A DNA stretch of 64,000 nt from Sphingobacterium wenxiniae (GCF_900116225.1 NZ_FOZZ01000003.1:124001-188000), one strand, 5' to 3'. Counted from the stretch's first letter, positions 53,751 through 63,532 are shown. Made by a program: numbers and translations. The notes: a model not told the origin generated them from the letters alone.

Positions 53751-54962
53751 TTATTGATTAGCAACTATGATTAAATCCAGATCTTTCGACGGAAGATTAA
53801 ATTTCTCTGCCACATCCTTATTAGTCAGCATGCCCTGATAAAGGTAAATCGCACTACGGATGCACTGATTTGCCCAAATCATATTGTTCATCCCTCCCTT
53901 TTCACCTATCTGCAACAAAAGTGGCGTAAAAATATTGGTCAATGCATAAGTCGCTGTACGTGCCACGCGTGACGCTATATTAGGCACACAATAATGTATC
54001 ACATCGTATTTACGGAATACCGGTTTATCATGAGAGGTTACTTCTGATGTTTCAAAACAACCTCCTTGGTCGATACTTACATCAATCAGCACCGAATTTG
54101 GTTTCATCTCTGAGACAGTATCTTCCGATATAATACAAGGCGATCGACCATTTGTAGCACGCATAGCACCGATTACTACATCACAGGATTTTACTGCTTT
54201 ATTAAGGATAAAGGGCTGGATAACTGAAGTAAAAACTCTACTCCCCACATTATTCTGCAACCTCCGTAAACGATATACAGAATTATCAAACACTTTTACC
54301 TGCGCCCCCAAAGCGATAGCCGTACGTGCCGCATACTCACCCACCGTTCCTGCGCCAATAATGACCATTTCCGTTGGTGGAACGCCTGTAACACCTCCCA
54401 ACATTAATCCCTTGCCATCGAACACATTGCTCAGATACTCCGCAGCAATCAAAACCGATGTTGCCCCAACGATCTCACCCATCGCACGCACCACCGTCAA
54501 ATGCCCTCCTTCATCTTTCAAATACTCATAAGAAAGCGCTGTAATCTGTTTTTTCATCAATGCTTGCAATACTTTCAAATCCATGAGCGAGGGCTGATGA
54601 GAGGACATGAGCACTTGCTTATTTTTCATCAACTCTACTTCTGCCAATGTCGGTGCAGCAATTTTAATCACAATATCACATTGAAAGACTTCTTTTTTGT
54701 CAAAACTTATCTGCGCGCCCTGTTCACTATAGTGTCGATCCAAAAAGTTAGAAGCTTCTCCTGCACCGGTCTCCAAAACGACCTCATGCCCACAGGCCAC
54801 CAACAGAGCCACAGAAAGGGGTGTCAACGGCACTCGGTTTTCTTGGAAAGAGATTTCTTTGGGAATTCCTATTTTTAAAGAATGCTTCCCTGCTCCCATA
54901 CGCATCATTGCTTCCTGCGGCTGCAAAATTGCCTTTTGAGCTATTTTTGAAATATCATTCAT
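53751..54962 (-). CDS. ald: Alanine dehydrogenase
   Basis: A 403-residue AlaDH/PNT-type enzyme with GIPKEISFQENRVPLTP, the NAD-binding loop VIIGAGTVGEYAARTAIALG and the later Asp/Asn region LIDVSIDQGGCFETSEVT. It catalyses NAD-linked oxidative deamination of alanine. The N-terminus is about 25 residues longer than in Bacillus Ald. ATG 54962 is used; the codon before it is GTG in frame. Confidence 0.9.
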   Translation of the reverse strand: MNDISKIAQKAILQPQEAMMRMGAGKHSLKIGIPKEISFQENRVPLTPLSVALLVACGHEVVLETGAGEASNFLDRHYSEQGAQISFDKKEVFQCDIVIKIAAPTLAEVELMKNKQVLMSSHQPSLMDLKVLQALMKKQITALSYEYLKDEGGHLTVVRAMGEIVGATSVLIAAEYLSNVFDGKGLMLGGVTGVPPTEMVIIGAGTVGEYAARTAIALGAQVKVFDNSVYRLRRLQNNVGSRVFTSVIQPFILNKAVKSCDVVIGAMRATNGRSPCIISEDTVSEMKPNSVLIDVSIDQGGCFETSEVTSHDKPVFRKYDVIHYCVPNIASRVARTATYALTNIFTPLLLQIGEKGGMNNMIWANQCIRSAIYLYQGMLTNKDVAEKFNLPSKDLDLIIVANQ

Positions 54963-55084
54963 CACTTACACTAATCATTAATACAAATAGTGAATTTACC
55001 TATTATTCTGCTAATATTGAGATTTAATTCTACAAATATTTTATTTTTGTATAAATTTACAGTTTAGGATCTAACCTTGAAAAG

Positions 55085-57007
55085 ATGCAAAGATTCCCTA
55101 TTTTAAATCAAATTGGTATTGTCCCAAGATGGACAATATTTATTTGTGATTTAACAGTCTCTGCGATTGCATTCATATTCGCTTATACACTCTTCTATTC
55201 CTTTAATTTGAATGCATACGATCGACCTTCATTCGGTTTGGAGTTTATATACTGTTTATCTATTACAGCTATTTCTTTTTCGGTATTTAGATTATACTCT
55301 GGTATTGTACGATATACCAGTGCAGTCGATTCTATTCGTATCTTATCCACAATTCTATTTAACCTCATTCTATTCTTCATTCTCAAAGTATTCTCTTTTG
55401 CATTTAACATACCTTCACTTCTCCCTACCAATTTAATCATTATTTACAGTCTATTTACATTTACAGGACTAACGACCTACCGTACATTAATTAAGATTTT
55501 CTTTCAATATTCTAAATCTATAGGTCCTGACAAACAAAATGTTGTAGTATATGGAGCGGGAGATTTAGGGATCGCCGTTAAGAGAACCTTTGATCATGAT
55601 GTAAAATCCAACAAGTTTATCATAGCTTATATAGATGATGATGATAATAAGATAGGAAAATCCATTGATGGGGTTAAAATATTCAGTTCTAGCAATTTTG
55701 ATAAACTAATAGATAAAATGCAGATTGATGAACTAATCTTTGCCTCTCACAATATAAATACCGAAAACAAGGACAAAATTGTCGAGGCATGTTTGGAGCA
55801 TCAAATCAATGTATTGACGTTACCTCCTGTAAATGAAATTATCAACGGCAACCTTTCACCCAATCAGATTAAAAAAATCCGGATAGAAGATCTTCTGGAG
55901 CGTTTACCTATCCAACTCCCTTTTGAAAACATTTCAGAACAGCTTACGGGAAAACGGATTTTAGTTACGGGTGCAGCGGGTTCAATCGGCAGTGAAATAG
56001 TCCGGCAATTAAGCAAATTCAATCCACAACTGATTATTCTGTGTGACCAAGCGGAGTCTCCCTTACATACCCTACAGCTTGACATGCAAGATCAGTTCAA
56101 GAACCAGCTTTATCATGCATTTATTGCCGATGTAAAAAATGAGGAACGAATGCGTATATTATTCGAAAGCCTTCGCCCTCAATATGTTTACCATGCAGCA
56201 GCCTACAAGCATGTGCCTATGATGGAGAACCATCCTGTAGAAGGAGTTTTAACCAACGTAAAAGGCACCTATACTGTCGCAAATCTTGCCGTTGAGTTTG
56301 AGGTTTCCAAATTTGTTTTCGTTTCTACGGACAAGGCTGTCAACCCAACCAATGTAATGGGCGCAACGAAACGTATAGCCGAAATCTATGTACAAGCACT
56401 AAATCACCACTTAAGCCAGAAATCTTCTCAGCAGAAAACACGTTTCGTGACGACTCGCTTTGGAAATGTGTTGGGATCCAATGGCTCTGTTATCCCTCGT
56501 TTTCGTGAACAGATTGAAAAGGGCGGCCCAGTAACGGTCACTCATCCAGAGATAACCCGCTACTTTATGACTATTCCGGAGGCTTGCCAATTGGTTATTG
56601 AGGCTGGTTGCATGGGCAATGGTGGTGAGATTTATGTATTCGATATGGGTAAATCCGTAAAGATTGTCGATTTAGCAGAAAAGATGATCAAACTTTCTGG
56701 CCTTACCCCTTATAGAGACATCGATATTAAATTTACAGGGCTACGTCCGGGTGAAAAACTCTATGAAGAATTACTCAACGACTTGGAAAATACCGTACCA
56801 ACACATCATAAGAAAATTATGATTGCTCGTGTTCGCCAAAACGATTTTGATATGGTCAACCAACAGATACAAGCTCTTTTGAACAGTACTAAGGCACATG
56901 ATAGCATGGAGATGGTTAGGCAAATGAAATGTATGGTAGCCGAGTTCAAGAGTCAAAACTCGATATACGAACAATTGGACAAAGAGCTATCTCCTCGCGT
57001 TAACTAA
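55085..57007 (+). CDS. FlaA1/CapD-type UDP-sugar 4,6-dehydratase
   Basis: A 640-residue protein. Four membrane helices (about 1-140) precede a first Rossmann domain (VVVYGAGDLGIAVKRTF), then an extended SDR domain (RILVTGAAGSIGSEIVRQL, VFVSTDKAVNPTNVMGATK, GLRPGEKLYEE). Large FlaA1-like enzymes make 4-keto-6-deoxy-UDP-GlcNAc for capsule or O-antigen. The catalytic tyrosine place holds Met (VMGATK), as in other members of this subfamily. Its sequence is more AT-rich at the 5' half. Confidence 0.92.
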   Translation: MQRFPILNQIGIVPRWTIFICDLTVSAIAFIFAYTLFYSFNLNAYDRPSFGLEFIYCLSITAISFSVFRLYSGIVRYTSAVDSIRILSTILFNLILFFILKVFSFAFNIPSLLPTNLIIIYSLFTFTGLTTYRTLIKIFFQYSKSIGPDKQNVVVYGAGDLGIAVKRTFDHDVKSNKFIIAYIDDDDNKIGKSIDGVKIFSSSNFDKLIDKMQIDELIFASHNINTENKDKIVEACLEHQINVLTLPPVNEIINGNLSPNQIKKIRIEDLLERLPIQLPFENISEQLTGKRILVTGAAGSIGSEIVRQLSKFNPQLIILCDQAESPLHTLQLDMQDQFKNQLYHAFIADVKNEERMRILFESLRPQYVYHAAAYKHVPMMENHPVEGVLTNVKGTYTVANLAVEFEVSKFVFVSTDKAVNPTNVMGATKRIAEIYVQALNHHLSQKSSQQKTRFVTTRFGNVLGSNGSVIPRFREQIEKGGPVTVTHPEITRYFMTIPEACQLVIEAGCMGNGGEIYVFDMGKSVKIVDLAEKMIKLSGLTPYRDIDIKFTGLRPGEKLYEELLNDLENTVPTHHKKIMIARVRQNDFDMVNQQIQALLNSTKAHDSMEMVRQMKCMVAEFKSQNSIYEQLDKELSPRVN

Positions 57008-57035
57008 GAAAACACGAAGAGATTTTTCATTAAAA

Positions 57036-57066
57036 CTTGCAATAAACTTTTAAAAGTGTATTTTTG
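57036..57066 (+). promoter_or_regulatory. Promoter of the TPR-protein gene
   Basis: CTTG (57036-57039), 19 bases, then TATTTTTG (57059-57066), 33 bases before the ATG at 57100. Confidence 0.6.
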
Positions 57067-57099
57067 CGTTCCATATTATTTATTATACGATAATAACAA

Positions 57100-57768
57100 A
57101 TGTCAAACGCAAAAGTAAATCCAACTGAACCTAAAAAATCATCGGGTTCATTTTTTCAGGACAATCAAAGAAGCATAACCTTTATCGTTGGAGGTATCTT
57201 TGTGCTAATTGTATTGTACTTTGGGTATCAAAGACTATATTTAGGACCACGCGCTGAAAAAGCTGCAAACCAAATCTACAAAGCCGAAGAGTTTGCGGCA
57301 ATCGATTCTTTGCAAAATAAAGCTATCGAAGGTGATGGTTCATTCTTGGGCTTCAAGGAAATTGCTGACGAATATTCCAACACCAAATCGGCAAATATTG
57401 CCAGCGCTTATCTTGGTGGCTTATACCTTCGCCAGGGCAACTATCAGGATGCTATCAAATATTTACAGAAATATTCGGATACAGGAAGCGAAATCTTGGA
57501 TCCGTTGGTAACGGGATTGATTGGGGATGCTTATTCCGAATCAAAAGATTATAAGAACGCCGCCAATTATTATAAAAAAGCAGCTGACAAAAGCAGTAAC
57601 AGCTACACAACGCCTCTGTTCTTAAAGAAGTTAGGCTTGGTTTACGAAGCTTTGGAAGATTTCAAAAATGCTGAAAAAACATACCAAACGATTAAAACAG
57701 ATTATCCGGAAAGCCCTGAGGCCAGCATGATTGATGGCGCGATTGCAAGAGCACAGGCTAAACAATAA
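57100..57768 (+). CDS. Membrane-anchored tetratricopeptide repeat protein
   Basis: A 222-residue protein: a polar N-terminus, a membrane helix (ITFIVGGIFVLIVLYFGYQ, about 27-45), then TPR-like helices (SAYLGGLYLRQGNYQDAIKY, GDAYSESKDYKNAANYYKKA, LVYEALEDFKNAEKTYQTIK). It resembles a Bacteroidota relative of the YfgM/TPR_21 family that binds periplasmic proteins. A terminator follows. The partners are unknown. Confidence 0.8.
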   Translation: MSNAKVNPTEPKKSSGSFFQDNQRSITFIVGGIFVLIVLYFGYQRLYLGPRAEKAANQIYKAEEFAAIDSLQNKAIEGDGSFLGFKEIADEYSNTKSANIASAYLGGLYLRQGNYQDAIKYLQKYSDTGSEILDPLVTGLIGDAYSESKDYKNAANYYKKAADKSSNSYTTPLFLKKLGLVYEALEDFKNAEKTYQTIKTDYPESPEASMIDGAIARAQAKQ

Positions 57769-57792
57769 ATTTTTGTCAAAAAACCTTAAAAG

Positions 57793-57820
57793 GGCTGCTT
57801 CATAAAAAAGCAGCCTTTTT
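57793..57820 (+). terminator. Terminator after the TPR gene
   Basis: GGCTGCTT (57793-57800) and AAGCAGCC (57807-57814) form a stem followed by TTTTT. Confidence 0.78.
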
Positions 57821-57834
57821 GTATTTATCTTTTT

Positions 57835-57842
57835 TATCTTTG
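57835..57842 (+). promoter_or_regulatory. -7 box of ribH
   Basis: TATCTTTG ends 5 bases before the ribH ATG, again predicting a leaderless mRNA. Confidence 0.45.
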
Positions 57843-57847
57843 CCCCT

Positions 57848-58339
57848 ATGTCAAGTAGTTTAAAAAATTTATCCGACTTCTCCCATATGGAAGTCGGAAA
57901 TGCCCAAGGATTAAAGTTTGCCATTGTTGTTTCCCAATGGAATGCACAAGTTACAGGCGCATTGCTTAATGGCGCTTTGGAAGGTTTGGCTAAGCATGGA
58001 GCTGTTGAAGGTGATGTTGAAGTGGCAAACGTTCCGGGGAGCTACGAATTAATTTCGGGTGCAGATATTGTCCTACGTAACGATGAATTTGATGCTGTTA
58101 TTTGTTTGGGCTGTGTTATACAAGGTGAAACCAAGCATTTTGATTTTATCTGTGATGCAGTTGGTCATGGCATTGCCAATGTAGGTCTAAAATACAACAA
58201 ACCCGTTATCTTCGGTGTACTAACCACCGACAATTTAGAACAGGCTTTGGATCGCGCAGGCGGTAAACATGGCAATAAAGGCGAAGAAGCTGCTATTACA
58301 GCTATCCAGATGGCACTGCTAAGCAAAAAATATAATTGA
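57848..58339 (+). CDS. ribH: 6,7-dimethyl-8-ribityllumazine synthase
   Basis: A 163-residue lumazine synthase with FAIVVSQWNAQVT, VPGSYEL, CLGCVIQGETKHFDFICDA and FGVLTTDNLEQALDRAGG. It makes the riboflavin precursor and forms icosahedral or pentameric assemblies. The ATG 57848 is kept as homologues share the SSLKNLSD-like N-terminus. Confidence 0.95.
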   Translation: MSSSLKNLSDFSHMEVGNAQGLKFAIVVSQWNAQVTGALLNGALEGLAKHGAVEGDVEVANVPGSYELISGADIVLRNDEFDAVICLGCVIQGETKHFDFICDAVGHGIANVGLKYNKPVIFGVLTTDNLEQALDRAGGKHGNKGEEAAITAIQMALLSKKYN

Positions 58340-58366
58340 TATTAAATTTTCCCTAACTTTACCAGT

Positions 58367-58495
58367 ATGAGACGTTATTTTATAGCAATTATTGGTTTTC
58401 TTTTCATAGGATCGATTTTTCTGTCTTCGTGTTCCTCTCAGCAACAATGTGCGGCTTACAGCACATATCCTAAGAAGAAGCATAGAACGAGATAG
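58367..58495 (+). CDS. 42-residue probable lipoprotein
   Basis: A short ORF with RR after the start (MRRYFIAIIGFLF), a hydrophobic core and a lipobox-like IFLSSC, then a 20-residue mature part rich in Gln, Ser and basic residues. It is a plausible small lipoprotein. The stop lies 5 bases before the next gene, so it may share a transcript with it. I do not recognise a family. Confidence 0.5.
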   Translation: MRRYFIAIIGFLFIGSIFLSSCSSQQQCAAYSTYPKKKHRTR

Positions 58496-58500
58496 CAAAT

Positions 58501-59211
58501 ATGAAAAACAAACTGTTAACACTTGCTTTTGCAATATTGTATATCTGTCTTCAACCTTGCTTGGGGCAGGGATCCGACTTACTGTGGAAGGGAGTTGGGG
58601 GCAAGGAGAAATGGGAACAGACCACATACATCCTGTTCACAGTCAACGGCAATGGTTCAAAATACATACAAGATGGCCGTCGTTTCCTTATCCACCGCTC
58701 ATCAGGTCGAGCTCGTTTTGAAGGAAGAACGGAAAAAGGAAGTAACCTTGTTGTCCTCTTCAATTACAAGACCGGCAAACTCAAAAAATATTATATTAAT
58801 GGAGAAGAAATTTCTTCTTCAAGTGAGATTCAAGAATCTTTTAATAAGGTTCAAGAGCAGTTTCAACGGGATAACGAGTTTCTTTTTTTATCTACCAAAA
58901 CGGAGCTACACCAAGCTAAAAGTAAGGTATCTTCCCGTATCGTCAACGCAGAAAAGTTATTATCCATTCCCATTCAGCTACCTCATAACAATATTTCAGG
59001 AGAATTACTCTTTCATCCAGAAACTGGGTGGATTAAGCAGATTTCTGAAAGCAACGGCGGAACATACTTGGTGAATGGCTATAAAGATATTGGCGGAGGG
59101 ATTTATCTTCCTACTGTTTTCAAAAATGTACAGAACAGTAATAAAAGTATTATTTTTCCTACTGTAGCAGCTTTTACAGACATGCAGGAAGAAAAGTTTA
59201 CACAACTGTAA
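58501..59211 (+). CDS. Secreted protein of unknown function
   Basis: A 236-residue protein with a signal peptide (MKNKLLTLAFAILYICLQPC, to LGQ). The mature part has several beta-strand-like segments (LVVLFNYKTGKLKKYYINGE, ILFTVNGNGSK) and no Cys in it. I do not recognise the family. A lipoprotein-sorting-like or lipocalin-like fold is possible. It is followed by a strong terminator. Confidence 0.55.
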   Translation: MKNKLLTLAFAILYICLQPCLGQGSDLLWKGVGGKEKWEQTTYILFTVNGNGSKYIQDGRRFLIHRSSGRARFEGRTEKGSNLVVLFNYKTGKLKKYYINGEEISSSSEIQESFNKVQEQFQRDNEFLFLSTKTELHQAKSKVSSRIVNAEKLLSIPIQLPHNNISGELLFHPETGWIKQISESNGGTYLVNGYKDIGGGIYLPTVFKNVQNSNKSIIFPTVAAFTDMQEEKFTQL

Positions 59212-59220
59212 TTAAAAAAA

Positions 59221-59265
59221 ATATAAAAGGCGGCTACACCTCATAAGTATAGCCGCCTTTTATAT
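59221..59265. terminator. Bidirectional terminator between the unknown gene and the hexosaminidase
   Basis: ATATAAAAGGCGGCTA (59221-59236) pairs with TAGCCGCCTTTTATAT (59250-59265). It is a 16-bp stem between convergent genes. Confidence 0.82.
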
Positions 59266-59281
59266 TTCCTCACCGATCTTT

Positions 59282-61771
59282 TTATTCTTGATAAGTAGAG
59301 ACCAAGCTTGTTCGTCCCAAAGCATCCACCGTTGCGAACTGCACTTTCTGCCCCTGTTTCAATTCTAAAGGAACGCTGTACTGTGGGCTATTTTTTGATG
59401 GTACGTTTCCATCTGTAGTATAATGAATCGCAAATCCTGGGAACTCGACATTCGCATGCAGTTTTCCGTCAATCTTTTTCACACCTACAGCAGGCAAACG
59501 GAAATTCAACCCATCTTCCACTTTCTGTAATTCATTCAACCCGACCTTCTGGATAAATGCAGAATAATCTGTATTGAAGTCCTCGATCTTAAATATTTGT
59601 TCATCTTCGTAGGTGGCTTTTGGAGACCAAGCTCGTTGTGCCAACGCAAAGAGCCGTGGGAATACCATATAATCCATTCGTTCACTGTCCACAATTGTCT
59701 CAGCCCATAAACCACCTTTCACCCCTACTAAGTTTTTCTTTCCTTCTTCAGTAAGTCTAACCTTGTCCGCAAATCGCTCCTTTCCAAACTTCGCTCCGTT
59801 CACAGTGTGTTCAATATTAGCAAAAAAGGCTTCGGGTAAGAATAAAAAAGACTGGTACAAGTCTGCATAGGAAGCCCATTTAAGACCAGGCTCTGCAAAA
59901 TTAGTATCCCATGCCATATCAAAATAATTATTATTAGCACTGATATAGACAGTTTCGTACCCTGCATTCGCTAATCGATAGGCCAAATCCTCTTGCCCTC
60001 CACCGATTAGGTTATTCCATACATCCAGTTGCATCTTTCCTCCAGATAAAGCATCATTCACCACCATACCTTTTCCTCTGTTCACCATGCCGAACTCTTC
60101 CCAACCTGCCATTTGCAAACCTTTCTCTTTGGCCAAGGCATTCACTTTGGCAACATAATAGGGCCATACATCATAGACAGATTTCATTCCTTCCGACTTC
60201 ATCAAATCTTGGATTTTAGGCGATTTCTCCCATACACCATTAGGGACTTCGTCTCCTCCCATAGAAATCTTTTTCAATTCCACACCAGCTTCAGCATACA
60301 TCGCCTTAATATCATCAATCACTACACCTAAAAAAGTGTAAACAGATGGCAGTGCCACATTCATAACATTATCTGTGAAATACTGCACCGAACTATAAAC
60401 CGATTTATCATCCAAGTCTCTCAACATAAACTCTTCTGCTTTCGCTCGATTCCCCTCCTCTATAAACCTTTGATAACGTACATCCATCGCCTTAATCGAA
60501 GCACGTGCATGCCCCGGTGTTTCGATTTCAGGCACTATTGTGATATGTCTTGCCTTAGCATACTGCAAGATTTCTATGAAATCAGCCTTGGAAAGATACT
60601 GCGCATCTGTACGAACACCTCCCGAACCGTACGCAGGCTGAATACCTTTGGCATCTCTATACAAAGGCGTCCGTCTTGCTCCGATTTCGGTAAGTTCCGG
60701 CAATGAAGGCATTTCTATCCGCCAACCTTCATCATCACTAAAATGCAGATGGAAAGTATTCAATTTATACCGGGAAAGCATATCCAAATATCTCAAAATG
60801 GTTTGCTTATCTTTGAAGTTCCGTGCAATATCCATCATAAATCCACGATACGCATAACGTGGAGCATCTTGAATACGGGTATATGGCAACCTAATGGCAG
60901 ATGACCGAAAATCTTCTGGATTCAGCAAAGACCGTAATGTCTGTATAGCATAAAAAACACCCGTACCCGTACTGGCTTCTACGGTTATTCCATCCTTATC
61001 CACACACAGAATGTATCCCTCATTAGGTTGTCCCTCCAAATGAATAACCCGAATAGCTGCCTTTTTTTCATCCCCTTCATAGAATTGCACACCACTCAGT
61101 TCTTCCGCAATTTTTTGTAAATGCGGCATCTCTTCCGCAAAAATTGGATCTACCCAATAAGATGACGCACCGTTCAATACATACTCACCATCCGACACAT
61201 CCATTGACAAAGGTCTTGGTAATACCCGTTGGGGTGATACAGGCACTTGTCTATTTACATTCTTGTCGTATAAAGCTGCCCAAAAATGATTTTCTTCAGT
61301 GACGCCCAGTTTTAACGGCTCTACATGTAGTTCAATAGGGTAATAGCGTTCGGTATTTTGACGATGTTGCAAATAAAATCCATTAGGCACTGTCGATTGG
61401 TTAACCAAAGCGTATTTTGACGTATAGGTCATCACCAAGGAATCCTTTGCCGGTATAAATAAACCCTCCTTAAACGCAGTCTTAAAAAGATTTCCTGTCT
61501 CATCTTTAATACTGTATGTTTTTTCGTCTCGCTCTAATATAGGGAAAATCGCATTGAACCAAAGATCCATATCTTTCAACTCCAGCTGCTGTTCACTGTT
61601 ATTTTTCAAAACCAAGTGTAAATCTAGATTATCCCTCCCATTATAATCGGCAGTCTTTCGCCAATGTAAGGATAAGTCCCTCGAATAATCTTGCGCTATC
61701 CCAGGCAAGGTCAATCCAACAAGCATAAACGATGCTAAAGACAATATAAGATGTGTTTTTTTCATGTTCAT
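59282..61771 (-). CDS. Family GH20 beta-N-acetylhexosaminidase
   Basis: An 829-residue secreted enzyme with a signal peptide (to IAQ, residue 27). The order is a CHB_HEX N-terminal beta domain (about 30-170), GH20b domain (about 180-310), the GH20 barrel (about 310-700, GWRIEMPSLPELTEIG, acid pair Asp-Glu in SMGGDEVPNGVW, WEEFG, WAET) and a C-terminal chitobiase-like beta domain (DGNVPSKNSPQYS). It removes terminal N-acetylglucosamine from chitin oligosaccharides or glycans. It stands alone. Confidence 0.93.
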   Translation of the reverse strand: MNMKKTHLILSLASFMLVGLTLPGIAQDYSRDLSLHWRKTADYNGRDNLDLHLVLKNNSEQQLELKDMDLWFNAIFPILERDEKTYSIKDETGNLFKTAFKEGLFIPAKDSLVMTYTSKYALVNQSTVPNGFYLQHRQNTERYYPIELHVEPLKLGVTEENHFWAALYDKNVNRQVPVSPQRVLPRPLSMDVSDGEYVLNGASSYWVDPIFAEEMPHLQKIAEELSGVQFYEGDEKKAAIRVIHLEGQPNEGYILCVDKDGITVEASTGTGVFYAIQTLRSLLNPEDFRSSAIRLPYTRIQDAPRYAYRGFMMDIARNFKDKQTILRYLDMLSRYKLNTFHLHFSDDEGWRIEMPSLPELTEIGARRTPLYRDAKGIQPAYGSGGVRTDAQYLSKADFIEILQYAKARHITIVPEIETPGHARASIKAMDVRYQRFIEEGNRAKAEEFMLRDLDDKSVYSSVQYFTDNVMNVALPSVYTFLGVVIDDIKAMYAEAGVELKKISMGGDEVPNGVWEKSPKIQDLMKSEGMKSVYDVWPYYVAKVNALAKEKGLQMAGWEEFGMVNRGKGMVVNDALSGGKMQLDVWNNLIGGGQEDLAYRLANAGYETVYISANNNYFDMAWDTNFAEPGLKWASYADLYQSFLFLPEAFFANIEHTVNGAKFGKERFADKVRLTEEGKKNLVGVKGGLWAETIVDSERMDYMVFPRLFALAQRAWSPKATYEDEQIFKIEDFNTDYSAFIQKVGLNELQKVEDGLNFRLPAVGVKKIDGKLHANVEFPGFAIHYTTDGNVPSKNSPQYSVPLELKQGQKVQFATVDALGRTSLVSTYQE

Positions 61772-61835
61772 TCTAAAATCGTAATAACTTTAAAAATACG
61801 TAATATTTTTAGCAATACATTTTTTTTAAATTTAT

Positions 61836-61866
61836 TTTGCACAATGAACAAACATTCCTATATTTG
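61836..61866 (+). promoter_or_regulatory. Promoter of tRNA-Glu
   Basis: TTTG (61836-61839), 19 bases, then TATATTTG (61859-61866), a perfect Bacteroidota consensus 20 bases before the tRNA. Confidence 0.82.
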
Positions 61867-61885
61867 CACACCGAAACACAAAAAC

Positions 61886-61957
61886 GGCCCGTTCGTCTAG
61901 GGGTTAGGACGCAAGATTTTCATTCTTGAAACAGGGGTTCGATTCCCCTACGGGCTA
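61886..61957 (+). tRNA. tRNA-Glu (anticodon UUC)
   Basis: The acceptor arms GGCCCGT and ACGGGCT pair. The anticodon stem CAAGA/TCTTG encloses TTTTCAT with anticodon TTC (reads GAA/GAG). The T arm GGGGTTCGATTCCCC is intact, and the discriminator is A. The CCA end is not encoded. The terminator at 61991 follows. The 3' end is the probable attachment site of the element to the right. Confidence 0.97.
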
Positions 61958-61990
61958 CCGAGAGGCTCCAAAGAGAGCCAAGAAGATTCA

Positions 61991-62024
61991 AAAACCGCCT
62001 TTAAATACGTTTAAAGGCGGTTTT
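61991..62024 (+). terminator. Terminator downstream of tRNA-Glu
   Basis: AAAACCGCCTTTAAA and TTTAAAGGCGGTTTT form a 15-bp stem with loop TACG, followed by T. Confidence 0.82.
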
Positions 62025-62094
62025 TCGTTTTATAGGGTTCGTCGAAATTCACCCAAATTCGACAAAAAGACCCCCCAAAAGAACCCCCGACACC

Positions 62095-62124
62095 TTGCGT
62101 GTCCGCCCGATATTCTGTATCTTG
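62095..62124 (+). promoter_or_regulatory. Possible promoter of the integrase gene
   Basis: TTG (62095-62097), 20 bases, then TATCTTG (62118-62124), a weaker form of the Bacteroidota consensus. It lies 33 bases before the ATG. Confidence 0.4.
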
Positions 62125-62157
62125 CATTATTGTTTAACGGTTTAAAATCAGAGGATT

Positions 62158-63516
62158 ATGAGCAGAACGGTAAAAATCGAATGTGGCATCAGTTTCCGTT
62201 TGAGGGAAACGGGAGCCACCAAACCAACGCCGATAACGTGCTTCGTAGAGTACAACTGCAAGCCCGTGGTGAAGATTCCAACGGGAACAAAGGTACACCC
62301 AGCCAAATGGAACCCCGAAAAAGAAAGACCCATTGGCGGACTGAAAGGGCTTGAATCGGCCGAGGCAAAAGCAATTGTCGAAAAGCTTGCCACCGTAAAG
62401 GCTACGGTGGAAACCGAGTACCGAAACTATGTGAACAAATTCCAAAGCTATCCCGATAAGGCTATCTTTAAGGAACAGGTAATAGGGCTACTTGCAGGGG
62501 CAACAACGGTAAAGGCATCCGACCCCAGCCAGTCGCTGATTTCCTTTTTCGACCGACAGGTAAAACTTAGCCGTGAGGGCAAGAGAACCGTGCTGAAAGG
62601 CAAACGGGCAGGGATGCGATACAAGGAGAACACCATCCGCTCATACGAGGGCAGTCGGAGCCTATTGCAGGAGTACGTGGAGCATAGAAAGCTGAAAAGG
62701 CTTAACTTCGATAATGTGACAATGGATTTCTACTATGACCTGCGGGATTATATGTTCACCGACCGTAGTTTTTCGCTCAACTACTTCGGTAAGGTCATCA
62801 AGCACATCAAACTGTTCATGGGTGAAGCTAAGGAACTCGGTTGGCATGCCAACGAGATATACAAGTCAAAGGCGTTCATCAAGGTGGAGGAAGAAACCGA
62901 TGCCGTATATAACGATATAGAACAGTTAGGGGCAATACATTCCGTTGACCTAACAGGCCATCCAGGTCTGAAGAACGCGCGCGACCTTTATCTGCTCGGC
63001 GCATGGAGCGGACTCCGCTTTCAGGACTATTCGGTATTAGCGGACAAAGCACGGGTTCATGGCGACTTTATCCATATTGAAACAGAAAAAACAGGGGTTT
63101 TCGTGGCCATCCCGATACTTCCCGTTGCAAGGGAAATAATGGAGCGATACCGCCAAGAGGACGGCACGTATATCTATCCCAAGCCTATCAGCAACCAAAA
63201 GCTGAACGATTATATCAAGATTATCGGGAAGATGGCCGGACTTACCCAGCCTGTCAGCATCACCGTACCGCAGGGCGGTACAAGGATACAGGTGACCATT
63301 CCTTTCTATGATGCTATGGGAACACATACGGCAAGGCGTTCGTTCGCCACCAATATGTACAAGCATTACAGGCTTCCAACGTTCACCATCATGAAGATAA
63401 CGGGGCATACCACGGAAACTAATTTCTTTAAATATATCAAGATGACCCGTGAGGAAAACGCACAGCTCATACTCGATACGGTCACCGCAAAAATAGAACT
63501 GGATAAGGCAGGATAA
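62158..63516 (+). CDS. Tyrosine recombinase (phage/conjugative-transposon integrase)
   Basis: A 452-residue integrase: an N-terminal arm-binding domain, a SAM-like core-binding domain (about 135-235, FFDRQVKLSREGKRT) and the catalytic domain (about 255-452) with Arg in LLGAWSGLRFQDYS, HxxR in THTARRSF, His in ITGHTTE and the nucleophile Tyr in NFFKYIK. It is 200 bases from the tRNA-Glu 3' end in the direction typical of tRNA-targeting integrases of Bacteroidota. It should cut and join the att sites at the tRNA. Confidence 0.93.
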   Translation: MSRTVKIECGISFRLRETGATKPTPITCFVEYNCKPVVKIPTGTKVHPAKWNPEKERPIGGLKGLESAEAKAIVEKLATVKATVETEYRNYVNKFQSYPDKAIFKEQVIGLLAGATTVKASDPSQSLISFFDRQVKLSREGKRTVLKGKRAGMRYKENTIRSYEGSRSLLQEYVEHRKLKRLNFDNVTMDFYYDLRDYMFTDRSFSLNYFGKVIKHIKLFMGEAKELGWHANEIYKSKAFIKVEEETDAVYNDIEQLGAIHSVDLTGHPGLKNARDLYLLGAWSGLRFQDYSVLADKARVHGDFIHIETEKTGVFVAIPILPVAREIMERYRQEDGTYIYPKPISNQKLNDYIKIIGKMAGLTQPVSITVPQGGTRIQVTIPFYDAMGTHTARRSFATNMYKHYRLPTFTIMKITGHTTETNFFKYIKMTREENAQLILDTVTAKIELDKAG

Positions 63517-63532
63517 CCAAAACAGAACGCAC

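Noticed and set aside
61926..62354. 142-codon ORF on the plus strand
   Set aside because: It begins inside tRNA-Glu and overlaps the integrase gene in another frame.
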